From contig CBDCLO010000002.1 of the NCBI GenBank assembly GCA_965218725.1, positions 1 to 64,000 on the forward strand: a stretch of 64,000 nucleotides of DNA, in the 5' to 3' direction. Below are positions 42,580 through 52,118 of this stretch, piece after piece. Origin of the DNA: WTHC01 sp965218725 (GTDB lineage Archaea > Thermoproteota > Nitrososphaeria > Nitrososphaerales > Nitrosopumilaceae). Position 1 is the stretch's first letter, and each line of letters opens with the position of its first letter. The position numbers and the translations under genes are program-made. The notes beneath the pieces are model-generated. The model saw nothing but the letters and a program-made list of their open reading frames with translations, was not told where the DNA came from and did no database searches.

Positions 42580-44190
42580 ATGACTAAGCACATGGACAAC
42601 GTCACAAATAAATTTGTTTCACAGATAGTTGATCTAGGAATACAACCAGACATTGTAAATAGAAACCTAACAGTTAAAAAGCTTGTTGAAATATCAATTA
42701 AAAATAATGATGGAATAATCACAAAAAATAATTCGTTCTCTGTAGTAACTGGTAGATATACTGGAAGATCACCAAATGATAGATATATTGTATATGATGA
42801 TGAAACTAGTAACACAATAGTTTGGGGAGAAATAAATCATAAATTCACAACAAATAATTTTAGTAAAATATTTAGTAAGATGAAAAGATTTGTAAAAGAC
42901 AAAGAATTATTTATTTTTGATGGATTTTTAGGAGCTGATAATGAAAATAGAATAGCAGTTAGGATAATAAATGATCATGCATGGCAGAATCTATTTGTTA
43001 GACAATTATTTATTAGACCAACAAAAAACGAATTAGAATTACATGAACCAGAATTTGTTTTAATGTGTATTAATGACTTTAATGCAATACCTAGAGTTGA
43101 CAGTACAAACTCAAATATTTTTATTCTTATTAATATATCTAAAAAATTAGTTCTTATTGGTGGTACATCGTACGCTGGTGAAATAAAAAAAGCCATGTTT
43201 TCTGTAATGAATTACATCTTACCATCAAAAAATATATTTCCTATGCATTGTTCTGCTAATATAGGAGTTGATGACGATACTGCATTGTTTTTTGGTTTGT
43301 CTGGAACAGGTAAAACCAGTTTATCAGCTGATACAAATAGATCTCTTATTGGTGATGATGAACATGGGTGGTCTGACAAAGGAATATTTAATTTTGAGGG
43401 TGGCTGTTATGCAAAATGTATACATCTCAACAAAGATGCAGAACCACAAATATGGAACGCTATAAAATTTGGTACAATATTAGAAAATGTAATTGTAGAT
43501 AGAGATACACTTAAACCAGATTTTAATGATAATAGCCTAACAGAAAATACTAGAGCTGCGTATCCAATAAATCATATAGACGGTGCTAAATTACCAGGTA
43601 TTGGAAAACATCCAAAAGTAATCATATTTCTTACTGCTGATGCATTAGGTGTATTACCTCCTATATCAAAGCTAACAAAAAATGCTGCTATGTTTCATTT
43701 TATGTCTGGTTATACAAGTAAATTAGCTGGTACCGAACGTGGTATAAAAGAACCTAAAGCAGTGTTCTCTGAATGCTTTGGAGCTCCATTTATGCCTAGA
43801 TCAGCTTATGTTTATGCTAAAATGTTAGGTGATAAGATAATAAAATATAAAACAAGAGTGTATTTAATCAACACAGGTTGGACTATGGGTCCATATGGTG
43901 TGGGAAAAAGAATTAACATACAATATAGTAGAGTAATTGTATCAGCAGCATTATCAGGAAAACTTAATCTAGTTAAGTATTCGTACAATAAGTTATTTAA
44001 CTTATATATACCAATAGAGTGTCCAGGGGTTCCTTCTGAGATGTTAGATCCAAAAAATACATGGGTTAATAAAAAATTATATGACTTAACTGCTAGTAGA
44101 CTAGCAAAAATGTTTATTAATAATTTTAAAAAATTTAAAGATGTTTCTTCAGAAATAAGTAAAGCAGGACCATCACAAAACATCCAATAA
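42580..44190 (+). CDS. pckA: Phosphoenolpyruvate carboxykinase (ATP)
   Basis: Converts oxaloacetate to PEP for gluconeogenesis from fixed carbon. ATP-type signatures: V-V-T-G-R-Y-T-G-R-S-P-N-D-R, TSYAGEIKKAMFSVMNYILP, the kinase loop GLSGTGKTSLSAD (residues 239-251), LIGDDEHGW and NTGWTMGPYG. The 536-residue length is normal. A second in-frame ATG at 42592 is an alternative start. It stands alone, divergent from rpl32e. Confidence 0.96.
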   Translation: MTKHMDNVTNKFVSQIVDLGIQPDIVNRNLTVKKLVEISIKNNDGIITKNNSFSVVTGRYTGRSPNDRYIVYDDETSNTIVWGEINHKFTTNNFSKIFSKMKRFVKDKELFIFDGFLGADNENRIAVRIINDHAWQNLFVRQLFIRPTKNELELHEPEFVLMCINDFNAIPRVDSTNSNIFILINISKKLVLIGGTSYAGEIKKAMFSVMNYILPSKNIFPMHCSANIGVDDDTALFFGLSGTGKTSLSADTNRSLIGDDEHGWSDKGIFNFEGGCYAKCIHLNKDAEPQIWNAIKFGTILENVIVDRDTLKPDFNDNSLTENTRAAYPINHIDGAKLPGIGKHPKVIIFLTADALGVLPPISKLTKNAAMFHFMSGYTSKLAGTERGIKEPKAVFSECFGAPFMPRSAYVYAKMLGDKIIKYKTRVYLINTGWTMGPYGVGKRINIQYSRVIVSAALSGKLNLVKYSYNKLFNLYIPIECPGVPSEMLDPKNTWVNKKLYDLTASRLAKMFINNFKKFKDVSSEISKAGPSQNIQ

Positions 44191-44271
44191 TACTAATTAA
44201 TTAGCTGTAATTAGCTCTTGTATTACAATACTAAAACATAAACTCATAATATATGGTTTTAACAAACTAAT

Positions 44272-44283
44272 AAATTATATAAT
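44272..44283 (+). promoter_or_regulatory. TATA box of the superoxide dismutase gene
   Basis: AAATTATATAAT lies 15-26 nt before the ATG, consistent with a leaderless promoter. Confidence 0.4.
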
Positions 44284-44297
44284 GATTAAAAAATATT

Positions 44298-44918
44298 ATG
44301 GAGAAATATATACTTCCTGAAATTCCATTTGCATATGATGCACTAGAACCATATATAGACTCAAAAACAATGGAAATACATCATACAAAACATCATCAAA
44401 AATATACTGACTGTATGAATGATGCATTAGAGAAACTACCACAAGAATTTCAAAACAATGATATTATTGAAATTCTATTAAATATAAACAATATACCAAG
44501 TCCTATAAAAAACATATTAAACTTTAATGGTGGTGGATATGATAATCATAAGCTGTTCTGGAATAATATGAAACCTAATGGAGATATTGAACCAGGTGGT
44601 ACACTAGCAGACGAAATAACAAAATCATTTGGAAGCTTTGATGAATTTAAGACATATTTTTCAAAAAACACCGTAGCTATTCAAGGTAGTGGGTGGGGTT
44701 GGTTAGTTTTTAATCCTACATTGAAAAAAACTGAATTCAGATCAATGCAAAATCAGACAAGTCCTAGAACAGAAGGATTGGTGCCTCTACTTGGACTTGA
44801 CGTATGGGAACATGCATATTATCTTAAATACCAAAACAAGAGACCAGACTATATCTCTGCATGGTGGAATATAATTAACTGGGATGAAGTAGAAAAACGC
44901 CTTTTGGCAGTAAAATAA
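44298..44918 (+). CDS. sodA: Superoxide dismutase (Fe/Mn family)
   Basis: Detoxifies superoxide in the cytoplasm. Metal-ligand regions are visible: E-I-H-H-T-K-H-H-Q-K-Y, GGYDNHKLFW and L-D-V-W-E-H-A-Y-Y. GSGWGWLVFNP is also typical. The 206 residues match the family. Fe versus Mn cannot be decided with confidence. Monocistronic, with its own TATA box and a poly-T tract after the stop. Confidence 0.95.
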   Translation: MEKYILPEIPFAYDALEPYIDSKTMEIHHTKHHQKYTDCMNDALEKLPQEFQNNDIIEILLNINNIPSPIKNILNFNGGGYDNHKLFWNNMKPNGDIEPGGTLADEITKSFGSFDEFKTYFSKNTVAIQGSGWGWLVFNPTLKKTEFRSMQNQTSPRTEGLVPLLGLDVWEHAYYLKYQNKRPDYISAWWNIINWDEVEKRLLAVK

Positions 44919-44922
44919 CACC

Positions 44923-44930
44923 TTTTTTTT
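44923..44930 (+). terminator. Poly-T terminator after sodA
   Basis: Eight consecutive T residues begin 5 nt after the TAA stop; T-tracts are the intrinsic terminators of archaeal RNA polymerase. Confidence 0.5.
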
Positions 44931-45018
44931 GTTACTAGTTTTACAATTAAAACAACATATTTTTTGATAATATTCTGTGTTAATGCATTTATACTAATTT
45001 ATGTAATTGTAGATATAA

Positions 45019-45444
45019 ATGAGTGAAGAACAAACACAAAAACTTTTGTATCAAATACAGATACTTGAAACATATTTTAGTGATCTAGTACGAAAAGAAA
45101 ACACATTAATTAATATATTAAAAGAGGCAAAATCTGCTGTAGAATCAATTATGTCACTAAGTGAACATATAGAATCTGATACACTAGTACCTATAGGAAT
45201 GGGTGTATACATAAAAACAAAAATTAACTCAAATGAGAACATAATTCTTAATATTGGTGCTGGTGTAGCAATAGAAAAAAACAAGAATAATGTTATAAAT
45301 TATCTGGAATGTAGAATAAAAGAGATGGATGTTGCACTTAAAAATACATCTATACAGAAACAAGATATTGCAATAAAACTAGAGCAAGGTAAACAAGAAA
45401 TTAATAGTTTGATAAACTCATCAAAAAATAAAACTAGTTTATGA
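45019..45444 (+). CDS. pfdA: Prefoldin subunit alpha
   Basis: Chaperone subunit of 141 residues. Long coiled-coil helices at both ends (YQIQILETYFSDLVRKEN and QDIAIKLEQGKQEINSLI) flank the beta-hairpin region with V-P-I-G-M-G-V-Y-I-K and LNIGAGVAIEK. It lies 6 nt upstream of ftsY, an order common in archaea. Confidence 0.93.
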   Translation: MSEEQTQKLLYQIQILETYFSDLVRKENTLINILKEAKSAVESIMSLSEHIESDTLVPIGMGVYIKTKINSNENIILNIGAGVAIEKNKNNVINYLECRIKEMDVALKNTSIQKQDIAIKLEQGKQEINSLINSSKNKTSL

Positions 45445-45450
45445 AGTACA

Positions 45451-46368
45451 TTGTTTGATATACTACGTAAAGCATTAACAACTGTAATTAAAAATATTAA
45501 TGAAAAAGAACTCAGCGAAAAAGATATTACAGATACGATGTTTAAATTAGAAATACTATTGTTAGAATCAGATGTCGCAATGGAAGTAATAGAATCAATA
45601 AAAAATGATCTTAACATAAAACTACTTGGAATGAAAACAGATAAAAATAAAGTTTTTACAACCATGAAAAATATTTTGATACAAAATATTACTACATTAC
45701 TAGATTCTGTGAGCCAGATAGATATATTTTCATGTATATCAAAAAAAACTGGCCCGTATATAATAATATTTGTGGGTATTAATGGTACTGGTAAAACTAC
45801 TACATTGGCAAAATTTGTTTATTTGTTAAAAAAATTAAATTTTACTTCAGTAATTGCAGCAGCTGATACGTACAGAGCAGGTGCTATAGAACAACTACAG
45901 GAACATGCACACAAACTTAATACAAAATTGGTCCTACAGAACTATGGCTCTGATCCAGCAGCTGTTGCACGAGATGCAATACTTTATGCAAATTCACACA
46001 ATATTGATTGTGTACTGATAGATACTGCAGGAAGAATGCAAAACAGTAAAAATCTAATGGATCAAATTTCCAAAATTGTTAATGTGTCAAACCCAGATCT
46101 TAAAATATTTGTTGGTGATTCATTGGCAGGAAGTGATATGGTTAATCAGGCCAGGGAGTTCTATAAATATATTAAATTTGATGGAGCTGTTCTAACAAAA
46201 GCTGATGCTGATTCTCATGGTGGTGCAGCTTTATCAATAATTAAAATCACCTCTAAACCGATTCTCTATTTAGGAACAGGACAAAACTATGAAACTTTAG
46301 AACCATTTGATAAAAATATTTTTCTACAACATATATTCAATGAATCTTGTGATGTTGCATATAGCTGA
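45451..46368 (+). CDS. ftsY: Signal recognition particle receptor FtsY
   Basis: SRP GTPase guiding ribosomes to the membrane. A short helical N domain (about residues 1-95) precedes the G domain with F-V-G-I-N-G-T-G-K-T-T-T, AADTYRAGAIEQL, LIDTAGRM and LTKADAD. It ends in the G domain without the methionine-rich M domain of Ffh, so it is the receptor and not SRP54. The start is TTG at 45451. A long acidic N-terminal extension is absent, as in several archaea. Confidence 0.94.
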   Translation: MFDILRKALTTVIKNINEKELSEKDITDTMFKLEILLLESDVAMEVIESIKNDLNIKLLGMKTDKNKVFTTMKNILIQNITTLLDSVSQIDIFSCISKKTGPYIIIFVGINGTGKTTTLAKFVYLLKKLNFTSVIAAADTYRAGAIEQLQEHAHKLNTKLVLQNYGSDPAAVARDAILYANSHNIDCVLIDTAGRMQNSKNLMDQISKIVNVSNPDLKIFVGDSLAGSDMVNQAREFYKYIKFDGAVLTKADADSHGGAALSIIKITSKPILYLGTGQNYETLEPFDKNIFLQHIFNESCDVAYS

Positions 46369-46539
46369 AATAATTTCATACATTATAATAAAAAATATTT
46401 TCTGTTTATTCTTATATTAAAACTATGTGTGATATCTATCATTTAACAAAAGTGGTTTATATGCACATAGTGACTAATAAAATAATAGTAATATGAATTC
46501 AATAAATCAAGGAAAGAGAAAACTTATGTTATTTGAAAT

Positions 46540-47454
46540 ATGTTAAAAATAAAAGATGTGTTAACTATTAATGAATTGACACAAAATGAACTTTTAGAGA
46601 TAATTGATTTAGGAATAAAATTAAAAAAAGAAAATGGAATTAACAAAAATAAAGCATATTTAAAAAATAAAACATTGGCCATGATTTTTCAAAAACCATC
46701 TACTAGGACACGTATAAGTTTTGAAATTGGCATGTTTCAATTAGGTGGATATGCACTAAATCTATCTCATAATGATTTACAATTATCTAGAGGTGAATCA
46801 ATAGAAGATACGGCAAAAACAATTTCTATTTATGTAGACGTAATAATGGCTAGAATGTATGAGCATGAAAAAATAGAAATACTTGCAAAAAATTCAAGTG
46901 TTCCAGTTGTTAATGGACTATCTAATTTATTTCATCCATGTCAAACATTGGCTGATCTAATGACTATCAAAGAACATAAAAATACGTTTGATGGTCTTAA
47001 AATTGCATGGGTGGGAGACTGTACAAATGTATGCAATTCTCTGATATATGGTTGTTCAAAACTAGGAATAAATATATCTATAGCAACACCTAGAGGTTAT
47101 GAACCAAATCATAAAATAGTAGACGAGTCTAAAAAACATGTTTTAATAGAAATTGATAACGATCCACTGAATATAATAGAAAATTCAGATGTTGTCATGA
47201 CTGATACATTTATTTCTATACATGATAGTAATGACATACAAGAAAAAACAAAAAAATTTTTACCTAAATTTAGAATAAACTCAACACTTATGAAAAAAGC
47301 AAAAAAAAATGCTATTTTTTTACATTGTTTACCTGCAAAAAGGGGCCATGAAGTTACTAAATCTGTAATAGATGGAAAACAATCTGTAATTTGGGATGAA
47401 GTTGAAAATAGGTTACATGTGCAAAAAGCATTATTACTATCACTAAATATCTAA
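46540..47454 (+). CDS. argF: Ornithine carbamoyltransferase
   Basis: Makes citrulline in arginine synthesis. Carbamoyl phosphate site FQKPSTRTRISFE (about residues 50-62), VVNGLSNLFHPCQTLADL, the ornithine-side H-C-L-P-A-K-R-G and WDEVENRLHVQKA are present. The 304-residue length is normal. It is monocistronic between two empty stretches (171 nt upstream, 33 nt downstream). Confidence 0.95.
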   Translation: MLKIKDVLTINELTQNELLEIIDLGIKLKKENGINKNKAYLKNKTLAMIFQKPSTRTRISFEIGMFQLGGYALNLSHNDLQLSRGESIEDTAKTISIYVDVIMARMYEHEKIEILAKNSSVPVVNGLSNLFHPCQTLADLMTIKEHKNTFDGLKIAWVGDCTNVCNSLIYGCSKLGINISIATPRGYEPNHKIVDESKKHVLIEIDNDPLNIIENSDVVMTDTFISIHDSNDIQEKTKKFLPKFRINSTLMKKAKKNAIFLHCLPAKRGHEVTKSVIDGKQSVIWDEVENRLHVQKALLLSLNI

Positions 47455-47456
47455 CG

Positions 47457-47464
47457 TTTATAAG
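47457..47464 (+). promoter_or_regulatory. TATA box of the L18-S5-L30-L15-SecY operon
   Basis: TTTATAAG lies 24-31 nt before the GTG start of the L18 gene. Confidence 0.45.
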
Positions 47465-47487
47465 ACTAAATACAAGTTTTTGCCATA

Positions 47488-47973
47488 GTGACAACATATA
47501 AAAAAATATTAAAAAGATCTAAAAATAAAAAAACTAACTATAAAAAAAGAAGATTAATGCTTATGAGTAAACGTGGTTTTGTTACTATAAAAATATCTAA
47601 TGAAAACATATTAGTACAAATACACAAACCAGAATATTTAGGTGACATTGTAATTGCATCAGCACACTCTAGGTTTTTGATTAATGTAGGATGGAAAGGA
47701 TCAAGAAAGAATATTCCAGCTTCATATCTAACTGGTTATATGGCAGGAAAAAAATCTATTGTTAAAGGTATTAAAAATGTGATTTTATATAGTGGTACTG
47801 ATAAATATACACAAAGAATGGCAGCTGCGCTTAAAGGTGTAATAGATGCTGGAATTGAAATACCAGCAGATAAAAAGACACTTCCTTCAGATAATAGAAT
47901 TAGTGGGAATCATCTTCTAATAAAAAATAATATTGTGAATATTAAACTAATAATAGACGGACAGATAAAATAA
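47488..47973 (+). CDS. rplR: 50S ribosomal protein L18 (uL18)
   Basis: 5S rRNA-binding protein of 161 residues with a basic N-terminus (KILKRSKNKKTNYKKRR), V-Q-I-H-K-P-E-Y-L-G-D, SRFLINVGWKGSRKNIPASYLTGY and AALKGVIDAGIEIP. The start is GTG at 47488. The stop TAA overlaps the S5 ATG by one base. It heads the second half of the archaeal spc operon. Confidence 0.94.
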   Translation: MTTYKKILKRSKNKKTNYKKRRLMLMSKRGFVTIKISNENILVQIHKPEYLGDIVIASAHSRFLINVGWKGSRKNIPASYLTGYMAGKKSIVKGIKNVILYSGTDKYTQRMAAALKGVIDAGIEIPADKKTLPSDNRISGNHLLIKNNIVNIKLIIDGQIK

Positions 47974-48611
47974 TGGATAATGAAAGAGCAAGAAGAAGAA
48001 TTACTGCAGCAGATCAAAAATTAATAGATTGGATACCAAAAACAATTTTAGGTAAAAAAGTTTTGTCTGGACAAATTAATACAATGGATGAGATATTTGA
48101 AAATGGATATAGGATTCAGGAATCTGAAATAATTAAAAAACTATTACCAGATCTAAAAACAGAAGTTATAGATGTTGGGATAGTACAGAAAATGACTGCT
48201 AATGGTCAGTATACTAGATTTAAGGCAATGGTTGCTGCAGGTAATAATAATGGTTGGCTTGGAATAGGGCAAGGTAAATCAAAACAAATGAGAATTGCAA
48301 TAGAAAAGGCCACAAATGTTGCATATAGAAATATAAGTCCAATTAAATTAGGATGTGGAAGCTGGGAATGTAGGTGTGATAAAATGCATTCTGTTCCATT
48401 TAAGGTATATGGAAAAGGTGGTAGTGTAACTATAGAAATTTTGCCAGCTCCTAGAGGACTTGGTTTAGTTGCAGGTGGTAAAATAAGACGACTTTTAAAA
48501 TTAGCAGGTTTAAAAGACGCTTGGACTACAGCTAAAGGCTCAACTACTACTATGAATTCTACATCAAAAGCAGTTGTACAATGTTTACGGCAAACTTTTA
48601 GTCAAGGTTAA
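47973..48611 (+). CDS. rpsE: 30S ribosomal protein S5 (uS5)
   Basis: A 212-residue protein. The double-stranded-RNA-binding part (VQKMTANGQYTRFKAMVAAGN) and the GLGIGQGKSKQMR-like and PAPRGLGLVAGGKIRRLLKLAG segments are clear. Order L18-S5-L30 is canonical. Confidence 0.96.
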   Translation: MDNERARRRITAADQKLIDWIPKTILGKKVLSGQINTMDEIFENGYRIQESEIIKKLLPDLKTEVIDVGIVQKMTANGQYTRFKAMVAAGNNNGWLGIGQGKSKQMRIAIEKATNVAYRNISPIKLGCGSWECRCDKMHSVPFKVYGKGGSVTIEILPAPRGLGLVAGGKIRRLLKLAGLKDAWTTAKGSTTTMNSTSKAVVQCLRQTFSQG

Positions 48612-48615
48612 TGTT

Positions 48616-49083
48616 ATGGCAGCTACACTACTAGTTCTAAGAATAAAAGGACAAATTAATCTACCATACTGGGTAGTGACAACATTTAAGCTTTTGAAAC
48701 TAGAAAAAAAATACAGTGCTACCATAGTTCATAATAAGAAAAGTATGTTGGGAATGCTAAATAAAATTAAAAATTATATATGTTGGAAAGAAGCTGATTT
48801 TTTAATAGTGAAAGAATTATTATATAGACGTGCACTTAAAAAAGGACATAAAAAATTTATAGATGATGATGCGCTACAATTAGGTTTTAATAATGTAGAC
48901 GATTTAGTAAATTCCATAATAGATGGAAAAACATCTTTATCTAAAACAAAAATACTTAAACCTTGGTTTGCATTATCTCCTCCAAGACATGGATTTAAAA
49001 AAAGTACAAAGACATTGTGTAGTGAGAGAGGAATACTTGGATATAACTCAGATCTTAATACCATAATTAGAAATATGATGTGA
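48616..49083 (+). CDS. rpmD: 50S ribosomal protein L30 (uL30)
   Basis: Archaeal L30, longer than the bacterial form. L-L-V-L-R-I-K-G-Q-I-N-L-P, KLLKLEKKYSATIVHN and the C-terminal WFALSPPRHGFKKS are typical. The frame is open from 48574, but ATG 48616, 5 nt after the S5 stop, gives the family start. Confidence 0.93.
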   Translation: MAATLLVLRIKGQINLPYWVVTTFKLLKLEKKYSATIVHNKKSMLGMLNKIKNYICWKEADFLIVKELLYRRALKKGHKKFIDDDALQLGFNNVDDLVNSIIDGKTSLSKTKILKPWFALSPPRHGFKKSTKTLCSERGILGYNSDLNTIIRNMM

Positions 49084-49087
49084 TACA

Positions 49088-49504
49088 ATGGCTACTAGAC
49101 TACGAAAAACTAGAAAATTCAGAGGATCTAGAACACATGGATGGGGTCAAGTTGGGCAACATAGATCAACTGGCCATAAAGGAGGTCATGGTGAAGCGGG
49201 ACAACTAAAACATCATTTTAGTTCAATGCTAAAAAACGATCCAACTCATTTTGGACATGATTCTATGCATACGTTACACAGACCAATAAAAAAATGGATC
49301 AATGTTCGTGATCTTGATAATTTGTATGTTAAATCAGAAAAATCTAATATAAAAATAATTGATCTTGATAAATTGGGCTATGAAATACTGTTGGGTGGTG
49401 GAAAAACAACCCAAATATATCATATTAAAATAAAAAAATTTACAAAATCTGCAGAAAAAAAAATTAAACAATCAGGTGGTATGGTGTCATCTAACAATGA
49501 CTAA
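49088..49504 (+). CDS. rplO: 50S ribosomal protein L15 (uL15)
   Basis: A 138-residue protein starting A-T-R-L-R-K-T-R-K-F-R-G-S-R-T-H-G with GQVGQHRSTGHKGGHGEAG, both standard for archaeal L15. It lies 4 nt after L30; its end overlaps the secY start by 8 nt. Confidence 0.95.
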   Translation: MATRLRKTRKFRGSRTHGWGQVGQHRSTGHKGGHGEAGQLKHHFSSMLKNDPTHFGHDSMHTLHRPIKKWINVRDLDNLYVKSEKSNIKIIDLDKLGYEILLGGGKTTQIYHIKIKKFTKSAEKKIKQSGGMVSSNND

Positions 49505-50930
49505 TGGTGGTGCTGTAACAACATTAATTAGAAATATTGTTAGTAAATCTGAACCATATTTACCACAAATACCGAAACCAAAAAAGAAACTAGCATTACA
49601 AAATAGGCTATTATGGTGTGGTGTCGCATTGCTTATTTATATGGTTATGGGCCAAACTCCATTATATGGTGCTACTACTCCTGAATTTGATTTTCTAGCA
49701 TTTGCTAGAGTTATTTTTGCATCTCAACAAGGAACTTTAATTGAACTTGGCATAGGTCCTATAGTAACAGCAGGACTATTGATGCAATTATTAAAAGGCT
49801 CTGAAATCCTTAACTTCGATTTTAAAAGACCAGAAGAAAGAGGAACATTCCAAACAGCTACTAAATTGGTAACATATGTAGTGATTGTAGCAGAATCTAT
49901 AATTTATGGCACTACAGTGTATGGACCAGGAATGACGGATCCCATTGCGTTATATATCCTGATAGTACAACTGATGGGATCATCAATCATAATAATGATG
50001 CTTGATGAATTGATTCAAAAAGGATGGGGACTAGGGAGTGGTATAAGTCTCTTTATCATGGCAGGAGTAGCTCAACAAATTTTATGGAGCATATTTAGTC
50101 CTCTAGCAGCTGGAGACGGAGGATCTATTGGTATTTTGCCGTATATATGGCAATCAATAATGCAGGAAAATATGTATGATACTATATTTAGATCCAATCA
50201 ATTGCCAAGTATATTTGGTTTAACCCTCACTATCATAGTCTTATTAATTTTAATCTATACACAAGGAATGAAAATTGAAATTCCAATAATCTCTACTAGA
50301 TACAAAGGATTTTCTGCAGTTTATCCGATTAAATTAATGTATGTATCTAACATTCCTGTGATATTAGCTTCAGCATTAACTGCAAATGCTGTATTTATTG
50401 GGCAAATGTTTTGGGCAAATTTTAATTCAAACAACAACAATTTGTTTATGAATATTATAGGAAAATTTGATCCAACAAGTCCATCAACTCCTATCGGTGG
50501 AATTATATATTATATAACTCCACCAAGGGGAATTGATGTAGTTGCATTAGATCCAATTAGAGCAATAATTTATGTTATTTTTATGATACTTATTGTAATA
50601 CTTTTTGGAAGACTGTGGGTAGAGTTAGGTGGATTGTCTTCAAAAAATGCTGCAAAGAGTTTACTTGATGCTGATGTGCAAATACCAGGTTTTAGAAGAT
50701 CAAACAAGCCTATAGAAGCGATACTAGATAAATATATTTCATCTGTAACTATTATAGGATCTGCTATTTTAGGTACTTTAGCTGGCATATCTGATGTACT
50801 TGGAGTATTTGGAACTGGTATTGGTATATTGTTACTAGTTGATATTTTAATAAATTACTATAATCAATTAATTAAAGAACGGGTTGAGATTGTAATGCCA
50901 CGGCTTGGTGCATTGCTTGGTAGAAAGTAA
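49497..50930 (+). CDS. secY: Preprotein translocase subunit SecY
   Basis: Protein-conducting channel with about ten membrane helices. Seen are WCGVALLIYMVMGQTPLYG, GPIVTAGLLMQLL, GWGLGSGISLFIMAG, E-I-P-I-I-S-T-R-Y-K-G-F and a C-terminal helix pair before MPRLGALLG. The frame opens at 49476, but ATG 49497 (MTNGGAVTTLI) is the likely start, overlapping the L15 stop. Length about 477 residues. Confidence 0.95.
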   Translation: MTNGGAVTTLIRNIVSKSEPYLPQIPKPKKKLALQNRLLWCGVALLIYMVMGQTPLYGATTPEFDFLAFARVIFASQQGTLIELGIGPIVTAGLLMQLLKGSEILNFDFKRPEERGTFQTATKLVTYVVIVAESIIYGTTVYGPGMTDPIALYILIVQLMGSSIIIMMLDELIQKGWGLGSGISLFIMAGVAQQILWSIFSPLAAGDGGSIGILPYIWQSIMQENMYDTIFRSNQLPSIFGLTLTIIVLLILIYTQGMKIEIPIISTRYKGFSAVYPIKLMYVSNIPVILASALTANAVFIGQMFWANFNSNNNNLFMNIIGKFDPTSPSTPIGGIIYYITPPRGIDVVALDPIRAIIYVIFMILIVILFGRLWVELGGLSSKNAAKSLLDADVQIPGFRRSNKPIEAILDKYISSVTIIGSAILGTLAGISDVLGVFGTGIGILLLVDILINYYNQLIKERVEIVMPRLGALLGRK

Positions 50931-51495
50931 AAAAATAGTAATAGTTGGTATTCCTGGAGTTGGTAAAACAACGTTAGTTTCTAAAATTGTTGAAATTCTT
51001 AACAGAAAAAAAAAAAGTGTAGGTGTTTATAGCTTTGGTACTATTATGCTAAATGTAGCACAAAAAAATGACATATATGATAGAGACGAAATCAGGAAAC
51101 TACCAATAGATGAACAAAAAAAATTACAGAGACTAGCTGCCAAAAAAATTGTTGAGTTTAAGGATAATGTAGTTATTATTGATACTCATGCATTTATATC
51201 TACTGACGCTGGATTTTATCCTGGGTTACCATACCATGTCCTAAAAATTATAAAACCTGCTAATTTTATTTCTGTTTCAGCACGTCCAGAAGAAATATAC
51301 AATAGAAGGATGGGTGACAAAACAAGAAACAGGACGATCACTTCAATAGAATCAATTAAAAAAGAATTGGCTGTACAAGACGCAATACTATCAAGCTGTT
51401 CTGTGATATCTGGTTCACCGATGATTCCTGTACTAAATACTGAAGGTAATGTTGATATCGTAGCAGAATTTATAATAAAAGCGATAGGTCTATAG
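50917..51495 (+). CDS. adkA: Adenylate kinase (archaeal AdkA type)
   Basis: Recycles AMP to ADP. P-loop G-I-P-G-V-G-K-T-T (about residues 11-19 from the chosen start), DTHAFISTDAGFYPGLP and SARPEEIYNRRMGD are diagnostic of the archaeal trimeric family. The frame has a TTG at 50905 and another at 50917; the latter gives the normal N-terminus (M-V-E-S-K-K-I-V-I-V-G). Both overlap the end of secY. Position after SecY is conserved in archaea. Confidence 0.9.
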   Translation: MVESKKIVIVGIPGVGKTTLVSKIVEILNRKKKSVGVYSFGTIMLNVAQKNDIYDRDEIRKLPIDEQKKLQRLAAKKIVEFKDNVVIIDTHAFISTDAGFYPGLPYHVLKIIKPANFISVSARPEEIYNRRMGDKTRNRTITSIESIKKELAVQDAILSSCSVISGSPMIPVLNTEGNVDIVAEFIIKAIGL

Positions 51496-51500
51496 TATTG

Positions 51501-52118
51501 ATGGAATATAGCTTGATCTTAAATTTTTTTGAATATACATTCTTACAAATTGATATCTTTGGTGTGCGTGATGGACCGTTAGGAAGCTCAGATCCAATAA
51601 TAAAAGGAATGGTTCCATCAATACTAGGAATAATAGGTTTTTCAATTTTACTAAATCTTTTTAATTCTGCAATAAGAAAAAAACTAGTTGATCAAGATAA
51701 ACTTAGACGAATAACTAAAGAAACTAGGTTATGGCAAAAGGAACGAATTGCAGCATTTAGAACAAAAGACTCTACTAAACAGGCAGAACTAAATAAAAAG
51801 TCTGCGTATATGAATAAATTGAACATGGAAATGATGCAAATGAATATGAGACCAATGATAATAACTTTTATACCACTTATATTGATATTTTATTTTGTTT
51901 TACCGCCTCTGTTTTCTTATACTGTTGCTTTATCTCCTATATCTTTAAATATAGTTCCTGGAGATTTTTTCCAGCTTACTTGTACAATAGATAATGTAGA
52001 TGGTGAAATATGTAAACAAGAAAATGAAATATATTTTTGGGCCTGGTATTTTTTATCGTCTATTGCATTTAGTGGAATAATAATGAAACTTACAAAAACG
52101 TCGATGAATGTTAATTGA
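51501..52118 (+). CDS. DUF106/EMC3-like membrane insertase (Oxa1 superfamily)
   Basis: Archaeal membrane protein of the Oxa1/EMC3/Ylp1 group. It has a membrane helix (about residues 35-55), a charged cytoplasmic coiled coil with K-E-T-R-L-W-Q-K-E-R and a Met-rich stretch (NMEMMQMNMRPM), then two more helices. These features match the DUF106 family, proposed to help insert membrane proteins next to SecY. A TTG lies three bases before the ATG. It is between adkA and cmk as in many archaea. Confidence 0.85.
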   Translation: MEYSLILNFFEYTFLQIDIFGVRDGPLGSSDPIIKGMVPSILGIIGFSILLNLFNSAIRKKLVDQDKLRRITKETRLWQKERIAAFRTKDSTKQAELNKKSAYMNKLNMEMMQMNMRPMIITFIPLILIFYFVLPPLFSYTVALSPISLNIVPGDFFQLTCTIDNVDGEICKQENEIYFWAWYFLSSIAFSGIIMKLTKTSMNVN

